64,000 nucleotides of DNA from Bryobacterales bacterium (GTDB lineage Bacteria; Acidobacteriota; Terriglobia; Bryobacterales; Bryobacteraceae), in assembly GCA_020846745.1 (NCBI GenBank), contig JADLDI010000008.1, positions 218,385 to 282,384 on the forward strand, read 5' to 3'. This document shows, piece after piece, positions 25,705 through 35,900 of the stretch (position 1 is the first letter of the stretch; every line of letters starts with the position of its first letter). Under the pieces are notes generated by a model, which was given only the letters and a program-made list of their open reading frames with translations, was not told the origin of the DNA and did no database searches. The translations under genes were made by a program, and so were the position numbers.

Positions 25705-28700
25705 TTATCGCCGGGCAGTCACCTGCGCGCCTCGCCGTACGGGCCCGTCGGAGACCACTCGGAACCCCACGTCAAACACGCTCTGCCAGGGATGATAGCC
25801 CTTGCGCGAGCTGGACCGTGCGTATTCCGGCCGGTCTGACCACGACCCGCCGCGGACTACCTTGCGGCTGGCCTGGTAAACCGAATCGGTCCATTCGGCG
25901 ACGTTCCCGGCCATGTCGTACAATCCCCAGGCATTCGGCTGAAAACTGCCCACCGGCGCTGAGACCTTAAAGTTGTCATCGACGCTTTCGACCGCTGGCC
26001 GGTACGGCGCCACCAGATGCGGCGTGGGCGCCAGCGGACCGAACCCGTACTTGAGCCGGTAATCGGCCAGGTTCGCCACCCGCGAGAAGTCCATGTCGAT
26101 CTGCCCGTACCACAGCGGAGTGGCCGACCCCGCCCGCGCCGCGTATTCCCATTCCGCCTCGCTCGGCAGGCGGAAATGCTCGCCCGTCTTCTCGCTCAAC
26201 CATTTGCAGAACGCCACCGCCTTCTCCCACGACACACGGCACACCGGCTGGCTGGGCCCGTTTACAGGATCGCCCCGTGCCTCAATGCTGAACTGGAGGA
26301 ACTCCCGGCGCTCCAGGAAGCTGTCGTGCCGCGGGTCGAACCGCGCGTACTGCTCGTTGCTGACCTCGACCTGGCCCATCCAAAAACCCCGGTCGACCTT
26401 GGCGGTGTGGGCAGGCTTCTCATCCGGAAACCCGCGATCATCGCCCATCACGAAGGTCCCTTCGCGGACGTAGCGCAGCTTCAGTGCCACCCCCTTGCCA
26501 AGGTCCATGCTGCGAAGGTCTATGCTGCGAAGGTCTGTGCTGCGCTCAACAGGTTGATACGCGACCGGCTTCACCGGCACAGCGGTCGCCGCCGGGTTCT
26601 TGATGCGCACGCTGACAGGGACTGGAAGCTCGGCATCCGGAACCGTCTTCATCGGTTGCCAACGAGCCGTTTCGACCATGGCTTCAGGGTCTTCGTCCAC
26701 ACCCGCATAGCGCTTCAGCAACTCGCGCCGCCGGTCGCGCTGGTGGTCGACAAACTGCGAGCCCACAATCTCGTGCCAGGTGCCCTGGGCCGGCGTGTTC
26801 ACGTCGATCCAGGTGATCAAACGGTCCCACGATTCCGCATCCAGTTTGACCCCGTAATGGCCTTTGTTCAGCAACTGGACCACCTTACTCGCATCGGCAT
26901 GGAACTCGTACGGAGGCAGGCCGCGCAGGTCGCTCTCCATCGTGGCCGCCCTGACATACCGGCGCAGTTCCAGGTAGGCGGGTGGAAAACGCGTGTGAGT
27001 CAGCGTCTTCATGTTCGGGATCGTCGGGTGGATGTCCGCCCGCCGGACGAAGTTAGGAGTGCCTCCCCTACCGTCGTGACAGCCGATACAGTAGCGGTCG
27101 AGCACTGGCTGCACTTCCCGGTTGAACGAGAACCCGCGTGTCGGCCCGTACCACGGCTTGATCTCCGAAGGCGCTCTGGTAAACGCGAGGCTCGGTTTTG
27201 GCGCCGGCGCGGTGTTCTGCTTCTCGTGACACCCGACGCACGATACGGTCTCGCCAGGCATTCCCGTCAGCCAGCTGCGCATCAACTGCACAGCCTTCCC
27301 TTCCCCATCGAGCGGCTGAAGCGAGATAGGCGTATTGGCGGGAATATGGAAATAGGCGGAACCGTCCACCTCGACCGGCACGGTACCGAGGACCCGCTTA
27401 ATGTCCCACGGGCCGTCCATCCCAACACGGTTCTGCTCGCCGCCCATGCCCTGATAAGCGAAGTGATAGCTCAGCACCCGCAACTGCTTGATCGATCCTC
27501 GCGGAACGCCTTTCAGTCCCGGACCCGCATAGATATCCTGCAGCACAACCGTCGCATCCTTGCGGGCCAGGTTGACACGATCGACAACCACTGGCGGCCG
27601 TTGCTTGGCTTGCAGCGGAGTCGGCTCCAACAGTGCATACCCGGGCACGGACTTCAACAGCAGCATGTTGTCGAACACGTCCACCAGATAGATGCCCCAA
27701 GCCGATTTCGGATCCGGCTTCGCCGACACGAGGAAGTACTTATCGCTGAGCGGATGTGGATGCAGGAACTTCGGCCAACTGTCGTCCGCCAGTTGATCCT
27801 TAATGATCGGCTCAACTTTCTTGCCATAACCCGGAATCCGCTGGATGACCCCTTCGGCTTCATGCCGGCCCCGCGCCGCATCGAACAGAACCAGTTCACC
27901 CATCCGTGGGACGCCATGATGCCCGCCCACTACGGCCACGAATCGCGTCGGATTCCCCGGTATCTGGCGCGCATAAAACATCGAGTTCGGCCAGTAGGAG
28001 TTGCTGCCATAGAACTCCTTTTGTTCCGTGCCGTCCGGATTCATGGTGAACAGGATGCGGGCCGCAAAGTGGGGAATGTCTGAGTACTCCCAACGCAGGT
28101 ACATCAGCCGCCCGTCGTTCATCACCGTGGGACACCAGTTATGATCCTGGTCGAACGCCAGGCGCCGGATCGTGCCGCTCGCGCTGTTGTAACGGTACAA
28201 CTGGCTGATATGCGCGTGGCCCTGCACGCACGGCACGCCGATAAACGGCGCAGTGGAGCAAAACACGACGTCGCCGTTGGGCAGATAGCAGCCTTCGTAA
28301 TTGTCGACGTCGGGCTCATTAATCAGCGAAAGCTGGCGCATGCGGCTGCCGTCGGTGTTCAACTCGAATACCTGGAAGCGGCCATTGGCGGCACGCATCG
28401 AGAACAGAAGCCGTTTGGCATCGAAGTGCAGGTTCAGGTCGCCGACAAAGCCGCCGTCCGGAGGACGGTAAAGCCGCGTCAGCCCGCCCCCCTTAAGCAC
28501 CGAGAAAACGTCGATCTCGTTATCGTAGTTACCGGGCGCGAGAACCTCGTTGCTCTCCCAGTTCTGTACCAGGCCCAGCTTGCGCTCGTCGCGCTTGATC
28601 AACAGCAACCGGTCGAAGCTGAGCAGTGGATTCGCGAGCAGGGCTTCGCGCCGCAAGGCATCGAACTCCCGCGCAATACGCTCCGCCTGCTCTGCCTTGC

Positions 28701-28911
28701 CCGTCACCCGCTGCCGTTCGGACTCAAGCGTTTGCAGCCGCTTCAGGTAAGCTGGGCCGTTCGTATACTGCTTGGGAAAGGACAGGCTCAGGTCCTCGAT
28801 CGCGCGTTTCAGCGCGTCCCAATCGTTGGCAATCGCAGTGGGCCTTCCTATGACCAAAAAGACCATAGTGGCCAGAACCGGCAGGGACGTTCGCAGCTTC
28901 GAGAGTTTCAT
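25705..28911 (-). CDS. HzsA-like diheme protein fused to a formylglycine-generating-enzyme-like domain
   Basis: 1068 residues. A signal peptide (1-28) precedes a helical stretch (30-100) and a propeller-like region (about 100-440) with DGGFVGDLNLHFDAKRLLFSM-type strands. Heme motifs CVGCH (558-562) and CIGCH (608-612) follow. This layout is that of proteins annotated as related to the hydrazine synthase alpha subunit in PVC bacteria and Acidobacteria; no hydrazine role is implied. Residues about 813-1055 are a sulfatase-modifying-factor fold (FVMGDDRGFPDE, RLPSEAEWEYAARAG, WGLYDMAGNVAEW, VVRGGSW). The two copper-binding cysteines of active enzymes are missing in RGGSWSDRPEYARSSSRKG, so sulfatase activation is unlikely. 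Confidence 0.85.
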   Translation of the reverse strand: MKLSKLRTSLPVLATMVFLVIGRPTAIANDWDALKRAIEDLSLSFPKQYTNGPAYLKRLQTLESERQRVTGKAEQAERIAREFDALRREALLANPLLSFDRLLLIKRDERKLGLVQNWESNEVLAPGNYDNEIDVFSVLKGGGLTRLYRPPDGGFVGDLNLHFDAKRLLFSMRAANGRFQVFELNTDGSRMRQLSLINEPDVDNYEGCYLPNGDVVFCSTAPFIGVPCVQGHAHISQLYRYNSASGTIRRLAFDQDHNWCPTVMNDGRLMYLRWEYSDIPHFAARILFTMNPDGTEQKEFYGSNSYWPNSMFYARQIPGNPTRFVAVVGGHHGVPRMGELVLFDAARGRHEAEGVIQRIPGYGKKVEPIIKDQLADDSWPKFLHPHPLSDKYFLVSAKPDPKSAWGIYLVDVFDNMLLLKSVPGYALLEPTPLQAKQRPPVVVDRVNLARKDATVVLQDIYAGPGLKGVPRGSIKQLRVLSYHFAYQGMGGEQNRVGMDGPWDIKRVLGTVPVEVDGSAYFHIPANTPISLQPLDGEGKAVQLMRSWLTGMPGETVSCVGCHEKQNTAPAPKPSLAFTRAPSEIKPWYGPTRGFSFNREVQPVLDRYCIGCHDGRGGTPNFVRRADIHPTIPNMKTLTHTRFPPAYLELRRYVRAATMESDLRGLPPYEFHADASKVVQLLNKGHYGVKLDAESWDRLITWIDVNTPAQGTWHEIVGSQFVDHQRDRRRELLKRYAGVDEDPEAMVETARWQPMKTVPDAELPVPVSVRIKNPAATAVPVKPVAYQPVERSTDLRSIDLRSMDLGKGVALKLRYVREGTFVMGDDRGFPDEKPAHTAKVDRGFWMGQVEVSNEQYARFDPRHDSFLERREFLQFSIEARGDPVNGPSQPVCRVSWEKAVAFCKWLSEKTGEHFRLPSEAEWEYAARAGSATPLWYGQIDMDFSRVANLADYRLKYGFGPLAPTPHLVAPYRPAVESVDDNFKVSAPVGSFQPNAWGLYDMAGNVAEWTDSVYQASRKVVRGGSWSDRPEYARSSSRKGYHPWQSVFDVGFRVVSDGPVRRGAQVTARR
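26500..26544. repeat. Three tandem 15-bp repeats inside the HzsA-like gene
   Basis: AAGGTCCATGCTGCG, AAGGTCTATGCTGCG and AAGGTCTGTGCTGCG follow one another without gaps. On the coding (minus) strand they encode the repeated linker TDLRSIDLRSMDL between the cytochrome part and the formylglycine-enzyme-like part. The unit length is a multiple of three, so copy-number slippage would lengthen or shorten the linker by five residues without a frameshift. Confidence 0.85.
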
Positions 28912-28933
28912 CGGTCGCTCCAGCGCTATTCAA

Positions 28934-30013
28934 TCAGGGTGCTTCGACGGCGGCGTCGAGTTCGATTTCAAACAGCAGATCGTCGCGGCAGATGTCGGCA
29001 CCGGCCGCGATTACCGGCAGTGATGGCAACTGCCGTTCCTGTAGATAGTTATAGAACACCGGCGCGTGCTCGAGGTTTTTGAAGTAGGCGGTGCCGCGGA
29101 CGACGTGGGACCAGTCCATCCCACACCCGTTCAGAATGCCCTCGGCTACCTTCATCGCCAACGCTACCTGCCTCGGTACGTCACCCCGATGCGCACTCTC
29201 GCCGTTTGCGGAAATGCTGGCCGTCCCGGAAACGTACAGCTTGCGATAGCCCGGCGCGCACACCTCAACCGCCCGGCTGAACGAACTGCGGTATTGCGTT
29301 GCCGGGCACTGCAGCGGCGACCGTGCCTCGCGCACGCTCAAACGGCCATCCTTGGGTTTCATGGCCAGAACGTCGGCCACCAGCGCGGCGCCCGCCGCAT
29401 TGCCGGTCCCCACGCCGGTGCTCGCCGGAAGAAAGCGTTCGAACATCCCGCGCTCCGTAAAGAAGCGGTTCCGGACCGCGTTGAAATCGCCGTACCAGTC
29501 CAGAATGTCGTTGATGAAGAACCATGTCCGCACAATGTGCCGAAGATCCATGCCGGCCAGCCCGATGGCTTGCTCGATTCGCTCGAGTACGGACCGGGCC
29601 TGCAACGCATCGGTGGCCGAAAGATCCGTGGGCAGGATATCGCCGAGGACGCAGTATTCGGCGCAGTCGTCCTCGAACAGGCTGCCTATCACCCGTCCGT
29701 CCAACTCGAGGGGCTTCACTTCGGCCCCCGACACCGCGGTGATCTGTGAACCCGGCGGCCTGGTCGATGTTCTGCCGTTGCCCGTAAGCCACGTCACCGG
29801 CCAGGCGGGCGCGCCGTCGAATCTCCACGCCCCAATGTCGCCGAACACCCGCTGGCTCGCGACGGTGGCCCGGGCGTCGCGCAAGGCGGTGGCCAACCGG
29901 TCGGACACCGCGGCCGTATCGGGGCAGGCGAGGACAGAGAAAGTCGTGAGGCCCGACGCTGGTACAGCCACCACTTCGAAATCGACTAATCTCTGCTGAT
30001 TGATGACAGACAT
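28934..30013 (-). CDS. Tandem RidA/YjgF-like protein, FkbO/Hyg5 chorismatase-like
   Basis: 359 residues. The C-terminal half (about 225-355) is RidA-like: YRKLYVSGTASISANGE, then MKVAEGILNGCGMDWSHVVRGTAYFKN, then LPVIAAGADICRDDLLFEIELDA. The N-terminal half has a degenerate copy, with LERIEQAIGLAGMDLRHIVRTWFFIND near 140-170. Two RidA-like halves of this total length resemble the FkbO/Hyg5 chorismatase family that makes substituted benzoates. I cannot confirm the catalytic residues. It has no signal peptide, unlike its operon neighbours; a cytoplasmic step or a chorismate-derived cofactor is possible. Confidence 0.65.
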   Translation of the reverse strand: MSVINQQRLVDFEVVAVPASGLTTFSVLACPDTAAVSDRLATALRDARATVASQRVFGDIGAWRFDGAPAWPVTWLTGNGRTSTRPPGSQITAVSGAEVKPLELDGRVIGSLFEDDCAEYCVLGDILPTDLSATDALQARSVLERIEQAIGLAGMDLRHIVRTWFFINDILDWYGDFNAVRNRFFTERGMFERFLPASTGVGTGNAAGAALVADVLAMKPKDGRLSVREARSPLQCPATQYRSSFSRAVEVCAPGYRKLYVSGTASISANGESAHRGDVPRQVALAMKVAEGILNGCGMDWSHVVRGTAYFKNLEHAPVFYNYLQERQLPSLPVIAAGADICRDDLLFEIELDAAVEAP

Positions 30014-30040
30014 TATAGTATTCTAACCTGAAATAACCCG

Positions 30041-32938
30041 TTAGCGAGCTTTGAATTGCAACCAGCCGAGATCGGCCGGATTGTCGGTGCCGAGCGCCAG
30101 CCGCGGGGTCCACGGATGCTCCGGCAGCCATAGGCTGCGGCCGGCGTCTTTGTGCTGCACCCGGATGTTCAGCCGGATCGGGTGCAACCGCGCCGCATCG
30201 AGCCCCGCCCGCGCGAGCGGAATGCGGACCACGGCGTTGCGTCCGCCGGATTCCGCAAATAGGCGCCCGTCGACAGTCTGCGGCGCCACGTAGTCGGGGC
30301 GCTCCGCCTGGGCTTCGGCTCCCGGAATGAAGATCAGTTGCTTGGCCGGCCACAGTCGCCTGGGCTCCAGTTTGATCAGCACGTTCGCAATTGGCGCAGA
30401 TCCCGAAACGGCGACGTATAGATTCGCCGCATCGTAGCTCGCCGCCCAGCGCGCCTCCGCCTTCTCGGGCGTTTGTGTGCATCTCTGCCATTGCAATGCC
30501 GCCGGTGGCGCAAATGTGGCGCTCGTCCACACGGCATCGTTTGAAGCAATCGCGCGGGCCACCGCCCCTTCGGGTTTCAGGCCCGTGTAAGCCGGAAACA
30601 GCGGCTGGTTCTCGCCGATCTGCTTTTCCACCGCCGGAAAATCTTCCGCAAGCACGTTCTGCAACTGCCGCATGCGCCAGCGGATCTTTTCCGGAAAGTA
30701 CTTGTAGCCCTCCGCCTCGGAATGGAATCCCAGGCGCGAGTCTTTCTCGCACAGTGCCAGCAGCACCTTGTTCTGTTCCAGTTCCTCGTGTACGATCGCG
30801 CGTAACTCTTTCAGTGTCTCGATCCGCCCCTGGCCATCGGCGCGCAGCATCTCTTCGCGCAGTTGATAAAAGCGGAGAATGTTGTAGCCGCTCCGGAACT
30901 GGATGCCGAGCGCCCGGGCCACTCCGATGTCGAGCAGCCGTTCCGGCTGGTTGGCAAAGCGCGGCTCTAATGTACTCAACGATTGCATGCCGCGATCCCA
31001 GGCGGTGGTCATCCGGCGCGTAAGTTCCACGGTTTCATCCAGCGTCAGCAGTTCCTTGAAGCTTTCCCCAACCCGGTCTCCGCTGGGCGGCCACGGCTGT
31101 CGCGTGGTGGTGGAACCTAACAGCCAGGTGGGCGTTAGCGGAGCATCGGCGGGTTTGAGCAGCAGCGGCCACACCGGACCGTCGTGCATCGGACCGTAGT
31201 ATTGAAACAGATTGGTCAGCGGATAGTTCTGGTACCCGTCGGCGAAATCCTTCCAGGCTTTCGCGGCGGCCGGGGCATCTTCCTGGCCCCAATAAATCGA
31301 AGCCAGCCGGTTCAAGAACGCGTCCTCATCCTGCGGAAATGGTTCGAACGACAGTTCCCCGGCGGCCTTATTCATCAGGCTTGGATAGTTGCCGAAATAC
31401 CAGCACAGCATCGTGTGGGACACGCCCAGCCGGCGCATGGCGGCGAACTTGCGGTAAAGCAGCGACGGTACGGGCACGTACGGCACGCTGGCCACTTCGT
31501 GCGAGTTGCCTGTTTGGATCTTGGCCGACACCGGGGTGGCCTTCGCGCGTGCCGTCGTCGCCACACGCTCGAACCGGTCGCTCGGGCCGGGTGTCGATAT
31601 CCAGTAATCTCCGCCTACGAACTCACGGCCGAAATCGGTCCGCTTCACGCCCGACTCGAAGTTGAACTGTAAGATCACTCCTTTCGGCGTGTGGGCGGGG
31701 ATGTCGTACACCCAATCGGCGAGGCCCTCGCGGTTCGGACCGCGCGCCTGAGGCATATAGAGCCAACTGATCAGTTCGGCATCAGGGGCCGCCGCGTGCA
31801 TCCCCTTTTCCATGGCGGATAGAGAGGCGTGCAGGATCTCCCAGGGCGCTTTGCGGGAGCAACGCGGACAGTCGATGTGACCCTCGCCGACTGAGGAAAG
31901 CGCGCTCAGGCACGTGGTTGCCCGCTCGCCATGACTAATGTTGATCAACCCCCCGAGTTCAGGTACCGACTTGAAGATGGTCTTGACCGATTCGAACAAG
32001 TACTTCCGTGATTTTTCGGGAGTGGGGCAGAAGTACTGTTGCCTGCCATCACGGGTTTTGGCGCCGCCCAACTCGGGATTCCTCTTGAGAGCCGGGTTGT
32101 CGGCATCCCAGGCGCGCGGCTCGATCGAGAAGATGTAGGTGCGTATCCCGTAGCGCAGGCATGCGTTTACCGTGCGGCGGAGCTTGGCCAGGCGTTTCTC
32201 CGCGTCGCGTCCAGCCTCCGGCGTGAACGAGGTGGCGACCAGGTCCCGAAACTCAACCGTCAGCCACAACCCATTCACGCCCTCGTGCGCCAGCCGGTTT
32301 AAGTACTGCTCGGGGTAGTAGTCGACATCGTCCATCAGTTCGTCACGCATCTTCGGGGGGCGTTTAATGGGGCCGAAGAAGCACCGTGAAATTCGCCGCC
32401 GGACCGTTGGCCGCCGCTCCACCTTGCCGGTCGCCAGAAACGGTCCGCGGCGGCGCAGCATCTCGTCTTCGAGGTAAACGATTCCCCGCCGGATTCCTTC
32501 GGTATCGGAAGCGGAGATGCGAGCCGAGGCCTTGCTGACCTCCAGGCGAAAAGCCTCGGTCCCCAGTTCCGGCGCGTGTGCCGTCTCGATCGTGTAGTCG
32601 CCCTTATCGGTCGACACATCACCCGCTGCCAGAAACCGGCGCAGGTCGTCATACGCTGTTTCCAGTCGATTTTTGGGGTCCTTAAATCCGATTTTCAAAC
32701 GCACGCCGCCGCCGAGGACCGCATCCTGTGCACCCGGACGGGTTGTACCCCATGCGTGGCGGGTCCACATCGGCGACTTCAGATCTTGGATAAAGGTCCA
32801 GCGTTCCTCCCCGGGCTGGGGCGGCACATCCTTCCAGTCAGGAGCGGTGACGCCGCTGGCGAGCGGCTTCGTGGAACGGCTGCAACCGCCCGCCAGCATG
32901 CATAGGGTCAGAAGAGGTAGAACGACGCGTTTGTTCAC
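30041..32938 (-). CDS. Large lipoprotein, glycoside-hydrolase-like (GH20-type fold) with C-terminal CBM9-like domain
   Basis: 965 residues with a lipobox (LCMLAGGCSRS, cysteine about residue 19). An N-terminal zincin-like GH20b-type domain (about 100-165, with DTEGIRRGIVYLEDEML) leads into a TIM-barrel-like stretch: YLNRLAHEGVNGLWLTVEF and ACLRYGIRTYIFSIEPRAW, with CPRC near residue 365. The C-terminal 160 residues (AVWTSATFAPPAALQW, then DAANLYVAVSGSAP) look like a CBM9/DOMON-type sugar-binding sandwich. I cannot identify catalytic acids with certainty. It is placed directly after the TonB receptor, so a surface glycan-handling role similar to a SusD/SusE-like partner is plausible. Confidence 0.6.
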   Translation of the reverse strand: MNKRVVLPLLTLCMLAGGCSRSTKPLASGVTAPDWKDVPPQPGEERWTFIQDLKSPMWTRHAWGTTRPGAQDAVLGGGVRLKIGFKDPKNRLETAYDDLRRFLAAGDVSTDKGDYTIETAHAPELGTEAFRLEVSKASARISASDTEGIRRGIVYLEDEMLRRRGPFLATGKVERRPTVRRRISRCFFGPIKRPPKMRDELMDDVDYYPEQYLNRLAHEGVNGLWLTVEFRDLVATSFTPEAGRDAEKRLAKLRRTVNACLRYGIRTYIFSIEPRAWDADNPALKRNPELGGAKTRDGRQQYFCPTPEKSRKYLFESVKTIFKSVPELGGLINISHGERATTCLSALSSVGEGHIDCPRCSRKAPWEILHASLSAMEKGMHAAAPDAELISWLYMPQARGPNREGLADWVYDIPAHTPKGVILQFNFESGVKRTDFGREFVGGDYWISTPGPSDRFERVATTARAKATPVSAKIQTGNSHEVASVPYVPVPSLLYRKFAAMRRLGVSHTMLCWYFGNYPSLMNKAAGELSFEPFPQDEDAFLNRLASIYWGQEDAPAAAKAWKDFADGYQNYPLTNLFQYYGPMHDGPVWPLLLKPADAPLTPTWLLGSTTTRQPWPPSGDRVGESFKELLTLDETVELTRRMTTAWDRGMQSLSTLEPRFANQPERLLDIGVARALGIQFRSGYNILRFYQLREEMLRADGQGRIETLKELRAIVHEELEQNKVLLALCEKDSRLGFHSEAEGYKYFPEKIRWRMRQLQNVLAEDFPAVEKQIGENQPLFPAYTGLKPEGAVARAIASNDAVWTSATFAPPAALQWQRCTQTPEKAEARWAASYDAANLYVAVSGSAPIANVLIKLEPRRLWPAKQLIFIPGAEAQAERPDYVAPQTVDGRLFAESGGRNAVVRIPLARAGLDAARLHPIRLNIRVQHKDAGRSLWLPEHPWTPRLALGTDNPADLGWLQFKAR

Positions 32939-32987
32939 GCCCTATCCTCCTTTCAAGCGCTGTACTGTCGTCGCCGCCCGTCTACGG

Positions 32988-35900
32988 CTAGAAGGCAAAC
33001 CGCAGCGAAAGCTGGATGACGCGCGCCGCGCGGGCCGCCGTTACCTGCCCGAATCGGGTGTTCACCTGGTTGCCTTGCACGTCAAACCGGGCTGTCGAGT
33101 CCACACTCTGGAACTGTGTGTGGTTGAACGCGTTGTACATCTCAAAGCGGAACTGCAGGTAGCGCGCTTCGCTCTTAATCGGGAAGTTCTTGAACAGAGA
33201 GATGTCCCAGTTGTTGATGCCCGGCAGGCGGAACACGTCCTTGGGTGCATTGCCCATGCTGCCTCGGGGCGTCCGCTGGAACACGCTCGTGTCGAACCAG
33301 CGGAGCATCGTGCGGTCGCCGTGCGACAGGGGTGCTTTGCCGGTGACGACGATACGTGCACCGTCGCCCCCGCCGGTGATCTCAGCGCCATCCACCGTGG
33401 AGAAGCCCACGCCGCTCGGCTGGCCGCTGACGAACGCCGTAAAGCCGGCCACCTGCCAGTTGTCGAACACCAGGCGGGTGCCGACGTTGTCCCAACGCTT
33501 GCTCAGCTTGGGTACGTCCCAAATGTAGTTGAGCACCATGTTGTGCGTCTGATCGAACGCGGCCTTGCCGTAGTTCCACACGCGCCGCGGCGCGTAGGTC
33601 GAAACCGTGGCCTGCTCGTTGGTGCTGAAATCCATGGCCTTCGACCATGTGTACGACAAGCCGAACTGCAGGCTCTTCGTGAACCGCCGGTTCAATGTGA
33701 CCTGCATGGAGTTGTAATTGGTGGTTCCGCCGTTTTCGTAATAGTTGATGTTGCCGTAGCCGGGATACGGGCGGAAGTAGTTGTCGTTCAGCCACGTGGA
33801 CGGATTGGTCGGGTCGGCATTCTGCGGCAGGAACCGCGCCCCGTAGGGCACCAGGTTCAGGTTGCGGATCTGCAGCACGTGGCGCGTCACGTTACCCACA
33901 TAGGACACATCCACCACCGTGCCGGCCCCCAAGGCGCGCTGGACCCCGAAGGAGTAGCTATAGAGTGTCGGTGTCTTCGATGCACGTTCGAAGCCGTACA
34001 CCGTTCCGGGCGGCGATAAATAGCTGCTGGCCCCTTGCATCGAGTCCATGTTGCCGTAGTAGAGCGTCGGATTGTATTGGCGCGGGGGATTAAACTTAGA
34101 TGCAACCACCGGCGGACCGCCGACCGTGCGCGTATTGTGGAACGTGCCGAAACTGCCCCGGATGGCCATCTTCCCATTCCCGAAGACATCGTAGGCGAAC
34201 CCGACGCGCGGTTCCACTTGTACGGGTTGCTGATCTTTGAAGCCCGACGGATAGGTCGAGTCCGTACCAACTACCATGCCGTTGATCGGATCGCCCGAAT
34301 TCGGCACGTACACACCGATCAGTGGCGGGATGGATAGTTCTCCTGTCAGCGGGTTGCGCGCCACCCGCCGGCCGTTCGAATCCAACGCCGGATAGTACAG
34401 CGCCGGGGCCTTCGAGGCCTGATAGCGCTCGACGGAAAACGCTGCGCTCGTCCCGTTCTTCTGTGTCCACGGTGTAAACCACACGAACCGGAACCCGATA
34501 TCCAGCGTCAACCTCCGGTTCACCTTCCAGGTGTCCTGAGCGAACCATTGCAGAATCGTGCTGCGGCCGTTGTAGCCTGGCCGAGACGTCGATTCCACAT
34601 AGGAGTAATAATTGCCGAGCACTGCATTGGCGTAGGCATAATTGGCGTCGAGCGGGTTGTTGATGTCGCGCTGGAACGCGAAATTGCCGGCAAAGGTCCC
34701 GTCCTCGCCCTCGTACTCGCGGCCGCGGTCCGCGAAGATACCGAACTTGAAGGCGTGCGTGCCGCGGATCCAACTGAAGTTGTCGCTAAAGTTAAACGTC
34801 GTGTCCGCGCCGCGCATCGGGAAGCGCCCGTCCCAACCGATGTCGGCCGCCGCTGGAACGCCGCCGAACGATGCCATCGGGATGAAGTTCAGCGGATTGT
34901 TCTGCGGATAGAACTGTTTGAGAGTCATGCCCAGCGCCGTGCGGTTTAACTTCTGCAGGTCTGCGTCGTTGATCGGTGTGGCCTGTTCCTTGCTATATCC
35001 CACGCCCCCCGAGAACTCATTCACCATGGTCGGGCTGATCGTGCGCGTGTAGTTCACAACCAGGCTCGGGTAGCGGAACAGATACCGCGAAAGAATCTCA
35101 TCCCAGGTGGCGCGGCCGCCCGCCGGAGCGCCGTATCCCTGGTTGTCCGCGCGCCAGGTGGAACCGCGAACAGAGAACCGGTCCTTGCCCGTCGGCAGGT
35201 AGTCGATCTTGAACAGGTGCTGCCGTTTGGGGATCTCCCAACTTTGCGCGAAGTTGTAGTTGTACGCGCCGCGGGTGACGGAACGGTCGAGCGCATTGGG
35301 TTGCGGAAAGACGTTTAGCAGCACCTGGCCGTTTTTGTTGATCCGGCTGGCAGGAATGATGTTCCCCGGGAATGGAGTGCCGGCACTCGGGTCGCGGATG
35401 GGGATCAACGCGCCGCTGACATCCAGCGTCTGGCTGAAATTCCCGCTACGCTCGAGCGCCGTCGGAACTGTGGTCTGCTGCAAGGGCCGCGGCGATTTGC
35501 TGCCCCAGTCCTCCAATGAATAGAAGAAGAACAGCTTATCCTTGTTCGAATTGAACTTGCCCGGAATGTAAACCGGACCGCCTATAGTTACGCCCAGCGT
35601 GTTGTAGCGGTATACCGGTTTGGCCACTTTGTTCAGGTTGTTGAAAAAGTTATTGGCGTTGAGCATTTCATGACGCTTGTACCAGTAGGCGCTGCCATGA
35701 AACTCCTGTGTGCCGCTCTTGGTGACCACGTTGATAAACGCGCCGCCGTTGCGGCCGTACTCAGCTTGGTAATTGTTGAGCAGCACCTTCACGTCGGAGA
35801 TCGCGTCAAGGTTGATCGAACTCGAACCTGTGTAAGGATTCCCGAGGTCGTTTCCGGCCAAGCCGTCAACGTTGAGGGTGTTCCATTCGTATCGTCCGCC

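Noticed and set aside
26017..28083. A 688-codon open frame on the plus strand
   Set aside because: It is antisense to the HzsA-like gene; long antisense frames are common in GC-rich genes with strong third-position bias. Its translation has no recognisable domain and is arginine/histidine rich.
25705..28911. Hydrazine synthase and anammox metabolism
   Set aside because: Only one subunit-like protein is present, in an operon without the other subunits, in an acidobacterial context; related proteins are widespread outside anammox bacteria.
29265..30752. A 495-codon open frame on the minus strand
   Set aside because: Shadow frame crossing the end of the lipoprotein gene and the RidA-like gene; the true genes on the same strand have clear families.
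32673..34019. A 448-codon open frame on the plus strand
   Set aside because: Antisense to the receptor and lipoprotein genes, spanning their junction, with low-complexity His/Arg/Val translation.
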